DNA from: Pelagophyceae sp. CCMP2097
Taxonomy: Eukaryota; Sar; Pelagophyceae
DNA: 10,821 bases
Direction: 5' to 3'
NCBI GenBank assembly: GCA_026770575.1
Contig: MU657192.1
Coordinates: 200,285 to 211,105 of the forward strand
In this document: in pieces, positions 8,301 through 10,821 of the stretch
Numbering within the stretch: the first letter of the stretch is position 1
Layout: the number at the start of each line of letters is the position of its first letter
Translations under genes and position numbers: made by a program
Notes under the pieces: generated by a model
What the model was told of the DNA's origin: nothing
Databases searched by the model: none
Seen by the model: the letters and a program-made list of their open reading frames with translations, nothing else

Positions 8301-8766
8301 CGTGGCAGCGCTGCGCCCCGCGCCCGCCCGCAACGGCACGGACCACTTCTACGGCCCGTTTTTTTCGGGCGCTGGCGGCGCGTCGCTGGGCGGCGCGGGC
8401 GGCGCGGGCGTCCTCGCGGCCGCGGCGCTCGCGGCGCTCGCGGCGCAGCAGCCGGCCTCGGCCGCGCGGGTGATGCGGACTCGCGGCGAATTCCCACGGG
8501 GCGACGCCCCCCCGCGACGCGAATTCGACGCCGCGCAGTGTTGGCGCGCAGCCGAGAAAGGACATCCTGGCGCCCAAAATGACATCGGCTACATGTTTTT
8601 CAACGGCATGGGCGTGGCGCAGTCGTACGACGAAGCTGCCAAGTGGTACCGCCTCGCCGCGGCGCGGGGCCTCGCGGAAGCGCTCTTCAACCTCGGCGAG
8701 GTTGAAGCCGCTGCAGTGGTGGCGGACGAAGTCGCGGCGGCCCTTGCGGCAGCGCGCGCCCCATGA
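2398..8766 (+). CDS. Giant acidic repeat protein with SBP-like zinc finger and C-terminal Sel1 repeats
   Basis: One uninterrupted frame of about 2122 residues with strong G/C third-position bias throughout. I prefer the ATG at 2398 (A at -3, G at +4; product starts MADNKSPF) to the in-frame ATG at 2350, whose context is poor. Order of parts: Arg/Lys-rich helix (about 22-47); Cys-rich motif C253-x2-C256…C272-x2-C275; 18 or so DEGTSMDD/PRDDEAP repeats (about 291-1001); two copies of a 37-residue helical module (1025-1061, 1102-1139); bipartite NLS-like cluster (1233-1249); Asp tract (1308-1332); SBP-like Cys/His motif (1678-1730) with RKRRK tail (1746-1750); Asp/Glu tract (1756-1779); Ala-rich helix; Sel1 repeat (about 2048-2088) plus a half unit ending at the stop. 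Inference: a nuclear, largely disordered DNA- or chromatin-associated protein. The family as a whole is not one I recognise. Unseen introns, or a fusion of two genes before the Sel1 end, cannot be excluded. Confidence 0.75.
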   Translation: MADNKSPFAAQRVALDEGVQVRKRRALNELRTERERREAAKRRKEARASQGGLCSHDPESPPLDAGRAPCAPAAAAAADTAAAARAAVDAADVGGVDVYAADTVLSAAVAMADGAALAEPAQSDAICGMREVFVSGGVTGVVLERCDARAPRGVFTDYASFTNDAAFADDAAALDATPAPDATPAAATGAAAPGPGGARLPGPGRTRLPPGGLEAASRRVWRQGEVEAWPSGDLPPEIDVVGDVSTHSTQKVCEVCEVWTWRHASGAFFEMCEMCKRFRNPFAEAFFFAPPRDEAPREDEPAPPLLDKGTPMDDAPPREDATPPPAPDEGASMDDASDVGLAGAVSFSPPSRGDEAPHDIALPPPPVPDEGTPMDDEIDGMSAADIFGSSPPRDDEAPREIALPPRGAAGAVGFSPPPRDDEAPREGAPAPPALDEGESMDDASDMGAGAVGLSPWPRDDEAPHDDAPAWHVLDEGTSINDASVGAAVGLSPWPRDDEAPRDTPPPPPVPDEGTPTDDECDTPTDDECDGMGAAGVVETVGSSPREIEPPPPPALDEGISMADTSAAVGSADTVESSAPPCDGEAPREIEPTPPPVPDAVGPSAPPQDDEANCGADLPREAPALHVLDEGTSTVLLPLQARGDEPPHDDSELDEGTSMDDVSDLDDPMALDGAAVEACEVTPWMPRQLFVTGDASVGAAGALGTSAPLRGDVAHCGADPPRDDAPAPPVPDEGTSTMPLHLQSREGEPPRDTELKLPAALDEGTSMDDEMALGGAAVKEWAEQREAGVQSATVGATDAVGSSPWPRDDEAPHDDATAPAALVEGTSMDDETDVERAEAVGSSPPPPDADPWRDDAAPPELDEGNSMTDDVGAAGAVESSARPRDDEAPEAASMDNESDVDDPVLVGPTSRTEERAEPRDAGGNAVGAAVSVGYSPPLRDYEALRETAPPPPVPARDEGNSMDCESDLDDEPTLVGAAVWADRRVAGVNPFRGDVKHAPDEGPSRVLPRLQTCVTEPPAVYCGVDSDLDNARLRVRLRAAEDALAARVRAVDVTHRGFSECLGADEGTSMGDDYLDDVMALVAVGDDEPPDDVAAPHALLPGSDLDNAQLRVRLCAAEDALARIGAEPIEVTQNGFSKCLLGAQQPPQQPPPVPPAPRAAPKHPRRATPRPLPSFSEDGGSGDRLGLYASLSLSQPPRARHVPGPSRRPTSDTVPEAPPPRADEGRRPHGEGSRKRRFSESVDKVRATKRAAPQMPPALDEGAMDEDDLDDEPVLVGAEVAVTSKSTSREDWPPTSKLASPTSTPVLSDADDDDADDDDDDLDVDDDDDDDADYVPRTAPRALPARRAPVAVRRPPVPAADDVSYDFPNSAADEATYAEARKSAGPCSVPRRRWKGKAVSEQRPAVSNDPFPPPDVAPTSAGGPILAILSEAASEGRALAASTGGDIPEADFWDDRPERGGTGPDAGPERGSASSRLPDAASGQDALVGARKPYDGTLELFSRGHVARCADFATDGARASLVVCVPRPQHYKGPWHAHESHGDAADAAVDAAGAVPAAAAGAAGAVGRSTGLFEDADSVDEDSCSDDPTTVFPDAAAADATGAAAPGALAAPGPGTARPPPGGLEASRRASRQASVVVVVHEPPPLNDVLLRAELPPKADLFNYERSTWHDRRAHRWRCVMCGHEGRRHKDVCKDCLKATWRHDASGAVFKWCYRCKRPHDLKAFADQPVCAAARARMNSNQRSTYRKRRKAAFDSDDDDEDDDDDDDDDDDDDDDDDDDATTAPVATAAQPPTPPRAIRAAVASSRLPRRRSLRFPVPGEAAGDARGAEATRSTAKRAERRAASAEDVAAERAVEVAAAREADALKARQSAAAAELFGANAAKRNADDARAAAAALTSAPCPHLDEHGAARHPAAAERDERRASPQRAPHVYDERPHHLDLEPLAAPPAAHWRPVEASHAPRLEPTSGVAALRPAPARNGTDHFYGPFFSGAGGASLGGAGGAGVLAAAALAALAAQQPASAARVMRTRGEFPRGDAPPRREFDAAQCWRAAEKGHPGAQNDIGYMFFNGMGVAQSYDEAAKWYRLAAARGLAEALFNLGEVEAAAVVADEVAAALAAARAP
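2941..3261 (+). repeat. N-terminal copy of duplicated linker plus Cys-rich module
   Basis: Within the giant gene, this part (about residues 182-288) matches the part coded at about 7189-7590. A 20-base stretch at 2959-2978 is identical to one at 7195-7214. The proteins share ATGAAAPG, then PPGGLEA-SRR--RQ, then WRH-ASGA-F--C--CKR. The N-terminal copy lacks the first C-x2-C pair, has Arg279 where the other has the metal-binding His, and has no final Cys, so it is probably unable to form the second zinc site. Confidence 0.7.
3268..5400 (+). repeat. Coding array of DEGTSMDD / PRDDEAP repeats
   Basis: About 18 units of roughly 35-50 residues each, following the scheme S-PPPRDDEAPRD-(Pro-rich)-PVPDEGTSMDD-SDxD-GAAGAVGS. 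Units differ at synonymous positions (for example ACG or ACT for Thr, TCG or TCA for Ser in DEGTSMDD), which supports real translation rather than a young DNA duplication. Larger sub-repeats are visible: DEGTST-LQ-R-EPP units near 4276 and 4585, and DEGPSRVLPRLQ near 5395. Each unit offers Ser/Thr followed by acidic residues, the casein kinase 2 pattern. Expected to be disordered. Confidence 0.85.
5470..5814 (+). repeat. Paired 37-residue helical module
   Basis: SDLDNARLRVRLRAAEDALA…VTHRGFSECL (5470-5580) and SDLDNAQLRVRLCAAEDALA…VTQNGFSKCL (5701-5814) are clearly duplicates. They are among the few non-repetitive, ordered-looking parts of the protein: an amphipathic helix followed by a conserved V-T-x-x-G-F-S-x-C-L end. 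The family is not recognised. Confidence 0.75.
7429..7647 (+). other. SBP-box-like zinc-binding region (coding)
   Basis: Cys1678-x2-Cys1681-x10-Cys1692-x2-Cys1695, then Cys1712-x2-Cys1715-x3-His1719-x10-Cys1730, then a basic tail ending RKRRK (1746-1750). The second half matches the second zinc site of plant SBP domains (C-x2-C-x3-H-x11-C followed by an Arg/Lys-rich nuclear signal), including an aromatic residue before the first Cys and a D-L-x-x-F after the His. GRRHKDVC resembles the YHRRHKVC segment before it. The first site differs: it uses Cys where SBP has His, and C-x2-C where SBP has C-x4-C. So it is SBP-like, not a standard SBP-box. Confidence 0.5.
7663..7734 (+). repeat. Asp/Glu tract coded by GAC/GAT triplets
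   Basis: Twenty-four consecutive acidic codons (23 Asp, 1 Glu) right after the basic tail of the zinc-binding region. GAT interruptions break the GAC run. A shorter, interrupted Asp tract lies at 6319-6393. Such triplet runs are prone to slippage, but always in multiples of three here, so the frame is kept. Confidence 0.9.
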
Positions 8767-8835
8767 CGCGGAAGGGCGCCCCTTTGCATAACGGACGATC
8801 CCCGATGCGCATGTCCGTTCGAGCCGGGAGGCTGC

Positions 8836-9670
8836 ATGGATGCCGCCGAGGCGCGGGACCCGCGCGGACCTCGATTGGCTGCGAGGATTCTCAATTTGTT
8901 ATTGGTGGTGTCTCACGCTGGGGAGGCGTTTCGGTACGCCGCAATCGACAGGAGGGCTCCCGCAGTAGGAGGGGGTTCTCTTGGGCCCTCTTTCCCCCGC
9001 GACTGGCCTCTCACGGAGCTCATCGAGAAAGGAGAGATGCGCCTCGGCAAGGTGACGCCGACGTCGCGCGGCGGCGACGAGCCCATTCTCATGACCGCAT
9101 GGTTCAAGCAGCTGCCCTTCTTCCAGATGATGTCGCGCATGCGTGAGCCGCGATAAGGGCCGGACGCCGCAAACGCAGCCGCCCCGCGCAGGCAAGAAGG
9201 ACGCGCAGCCCCAGTCGCCGCAGGACCTCGCCGGCTTCGACGAGCTGACGGAGGCGGTGCGGAGGCCCGCCGACGAAAGAGGCACTTTGGAGGCGCGCCG
9301 AGCGCGGGGCCGACTACGCTCCCCGCAGGACCGGGCGAATTTGACGACGCTGCTCGAGCAGTTCCACGACGCGCGCGGCCCGGCGCCCCGCCTCCGCCGC
9401 CCCCATGCCTCGCCGCCCGTTTTCGCGTCGAGCGCGGCCCCTCGTAGCGACGTGCAGTTCCCGCCCAAGGAGCCGCCCAAGAAGCGCAAGCCAAAGGCCG
9501 AGGCCGAGGCCGGCGACGAGGACACCGAGGCCAAGCCCGCGCCGAAGAAGAAGGCCAAGGCGGAGCGGTTAAGACTTGTATCGTTCGAATCGTGGCAAGA
9601 ACAGGTCGGGCCGTGGAGTGATCGCCAAACTTTGGATCGCCAAACGCCGAAAGTGCGCGGTCCGTTTTGA
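8836..9670 (+). CDS. Two-exon gene for a Lys-rich, probably nuclear protein
   Basis: Best read as exon 1 at 8836-9142 and exon 2 at 9192-9670 with a 49-base intron between them; the joined frame is 261 residues. Exon 1 begins at an ATG at 8836. It shows strong coding bias only from about 9000 on (PLTELIEKGEMRLGKV, then ILMTAWFKQLPFFQMMSR); its first 150 bases are less convincing, so the real start may be later or another intron may be present. Exon 2 has strong G/C third positions to about 9570 and encodes a short helical part, a Pro/Arg-rich stretch and a Lys/Glu-rich tail with PPKKRKPK and PKKKAK (about residues 198-228), good nuclear signals. Bias is lost after about 9570, so the true C-terminus may differ. 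It starts about 70 bases after the giant gene on the same strand. Family not recognised. Confidence 0.5.
9143..9191 (+). other. Probable spliceosomal intron
   Basis: GTGAGC at 9143 is a good donor, and GCGCAG ending at 9191 is an acceptor. Removing these 49 bases joins two frames that both have coding bias and differ in phase, with no stop made. Without splicing the upstream frame ends at TAA 9154-9156 and the downstream one has no ATG. A closer AG at 9177-9178 would give the wrong frame. Confidence 0.5.
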
Positions 9671-9753
9671 GAGCCTAGGGAATCTCCGGAACTTGAGACG
9701 ATCCTCCGCACCGCCTGAGGTTCTTCCCGCTCCCCCGCCCCACGCTCTTCGCC

Positions 9754-10776
9754 ATGAGCGCGACCGAGCCCGCCAAGGCGACGAGTACCGTGACGACTGA
9801 TGGGAATAAGACCCGGGAACGATCGAAGTCCGGTGCGCTCCTACTATTCCCACGGGGACATGGCTCTCGACACTTGGGGCCTCCCGACATAATCCGCGCC
9901 GTCCCGATATACGATCCGCGACGGGCCTCGGGCCACGCCCGGCGAGGGCCTCTCCCCGGCGCCTCTGGCCGACCCGCCGCGGTCTTTCTACCCGCGGCGC
10001 CGGGCCGCGCCAGAAGGCGTCGGCAGAACGGCCCCGTCAAACGGGCGGTCGGGTCGCCGGGTTGCGCCGGGGCGCGCGCCCGCCGCCCGCCGTGGGGCTG
10101 GCCCGGTCCGTGTTTGCATTTTGAGATTGAGAGGTGCCCCTCAGCGACGGGAGCGCGCCAGAAGCTGCGCTTCATAGGTGATGGAACCGTTCGCGTCGGC
10201 GGCGCCACCATCCGTTCGACGAAGACGAAGGAAAACGCGCACAAGAAGGCGAGCGGCTGCGGTGGCAAGAAGTTTGAGTGGTCGGATGCACATAACCCGC
10301 GTCCGCCACACACGCTAAAGGGACCAGAGGCCTTCTCCGTGGGCATCGGGCCGCTTCCCGCTGCCTTTCAACCCCGTCTCGAAAGGTTGTGGTGTGTCGA
10401 AACCCAGATTGGGGCTCGAGACTGGTTCCGGGGTTGGTCCAGACAGCTCCCGGAGGGGCCCAGACCGCGGGCCGGAGAAAAACACTGGAGACGGTTCTGG
10501 AGACGGTCCCGAATGCGGTCCAGGAGACGGTTTGTCGACGATCCCGGAGACTGCTCCGGAGGCGGCCCCGGAGACTGGCCCGGAGACGGTCCGTCGGCGG
10601 GCCCGGAGACGGTCCGGAGACGGGCCCGGAGACCGACACGGAGACGGTCCTCTGCGGCCGTGGACCATGCGCTGAGGAGCGTAGAACTCTCCACGTTCGT
10701 GTGGCAACACCCACGCCTTGAGGCCTCCCCCTCGACTTTCGCGGCGCGGCCTTTTCAAGAACCCCGCTTCCTCTAG
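9754..10776 (+). CDS. Doubtful gene, unidentified; probably interrupted by an intron
   Basis: An ATG at 9754 in good context (GCC before it) opens a frame of 340 residues. Two stretches look coding: the first dozen codons (MSATEPAKATST) and 10145 to about 10283, which reads KLRFIGDGTVRVGGATIR and then STKTKENAHKKASGCGGKKF. Between them, and after about 10290, third-position bias is lost and the product is an Arg/Pro/Gly mix typical of untranslated GC-rich DNA. Removing about 9785-10144 (GTACCG donor, CCTCAG acceptor) or 9790-10161 (GTGACG, GCCAG) would keep the frame and join the two good parts. The 3' half runs through a minisatellite. I do not recognise the product; the full-length frame as one protein is unlikely. 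Confidence 0.3.
   Translation: MSATEPAKATSTVTTDGNKTRERSKSGALLLFPRGHGSRHLGPPDIIRAVPIYDPRRASGHARRGPLPGASGRPAAVFLPAAPGRARRRRQNGPVKRAVGSPGCAGARARRPPWGWPGPCLHFEIERCPSATGARQKLRFIGDGTVRVGGATIRSTKTKENAHKKASGCGGKKFEWSDAHNPRPPHTLKGPEAFSVGIGPLPAAFQPRLERLWCVETQIGARDWFRGWSRQLPEGPRPRAGEKHWRRFWRRSRMRSRRRFVDDPGDCSGGGPGDWPGDGPSAGPETVRRRARRPTRRRSSAAVDHALRSVELSTFVWQHPRLEASPSTFAARPFQEPRFL
10487..10650. repeat. 12-bp minisatellite, about 14 units
   Basis: Imperfect tandem copies of GGAGACGGTCCC (variants GGAGACTGGCCC, GGAGGCGGCCCC, GGAGACGGGCCC; a few units of 11 bases) fill 164 bases. All three plus-strand frames stay open across the array because the unit has no stop in any frame, which explains several overlapping open frames here. 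Confidence 0.85.
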
Positions 10777-10821
10777 GCGACGAACGACGGCACCGTCGGC
10801 CCCATGGGCGGCGCGTTGGAC
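10777..10821 (+). other. Right edge of window
   Basis: The last 45 bases are open in the frame ending ATNDGTVGPMGGALD and contain an ATG at 10804. It could be the start of another gene or exon; too short to judge. Confidence 0.15.

Noticed and set aside
7559..8497. 312-residue Arg-rich minus-strand frame
   Set aside because: Shadow of the GC-rich sense gene; almost only Arg, Pro and Ala, with no motif.
9555..9610. tRNA-like signals: GGAGCGGTTAAGAC resembling an A box and GTTCGAATC identical to a B-box core
   Set aside because: The two motifs are only about 10 bases apart, leaving no room for an anticodon arm, and no acceptor stem pairs. It could be a tRNA-derived scrap, but there is no support beyond the motifs.
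9143..9670. Independent gene starting at a GTG at 9143
   Set aside because: The genome looks eukaryotic and the GTG lies in a splice-donor context (GTGAGC); reading it as exon 2 of the upstream gene explains both frames.

Overview
The window reads as nuclear DNA of a GC-rich single-celled eukaryote, most likely a microalga. The signs are strong G/C preference at third codon positions, a likely small GT-AG intron, start sites in Kozak-like rather than ribosome-binding context, very long low-complexity proteins and a Sel1-type repeat of the kind abundant in pelagophyte and other stramenopile algae. The taxonomic guess is inference and no marker gene is present. There is no rRNA, convincing tRNA, CRISPR array or bacterial operon.

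Layout. Positions 1 to about 115 hold the tail of a GC-rich exon on the plus strand. It stops abruptly against AT-rich DNA that runs to about 2040. This island contains simple repeats (136-260 and 575-660), the remains of an unrecognised AT-rich gene on the minus strand (667-1354, with an internal stop and a probable frameshift), a GC-rich patch (about 1397-1475), and a candidate non-autonomous transposable element (1585-2035). That element has 23-bp inverted ends and a striking three-armed palindrome inside it.

From about 2100 the DNA becomes GC-rich. One giant gene fills 2398-8766 (about 2122 residues). It encodes a mostly disordered acidic protein with these parts in order: a basic N-terminus; a degenerate Cys-rich motif; about 18 copies of a DEGTSMDD/PRDDEAP repeat; a duplicated 37-residue helix module; a bipartite NLS-like cluster; an Asp tract; a fuller Cys/His motif resembling the SBP-box zinc finger of plants, followed by a basic tail and a 24-residue Asp/Glu tract; an Ala-rich helical region; and one and a half Sel1 repeats at the C-terminus. 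The two Cys-rich motifs lie in copies of the same larger module, so the protein grew by internal duplication.

Downstream, closely packed on the same strand, lie a two-exon gene for a Lys-rich protein (8836-9670, intron 9143-9191) and a doubtful third gene starting at 9754. Coding character in the third gene is patchy, and a 12-bp minisatellite (10487-10650) occupies its 3' part.

The proteins with basic clusters are plausibly nuclear, but nothing here shows that these genes work in one pathway. The points most worth following up are the SBP-like finger fused to acidic repeats and a Sel1 end, its decayed duplicate, and the AT-rich island with the palindromic element.
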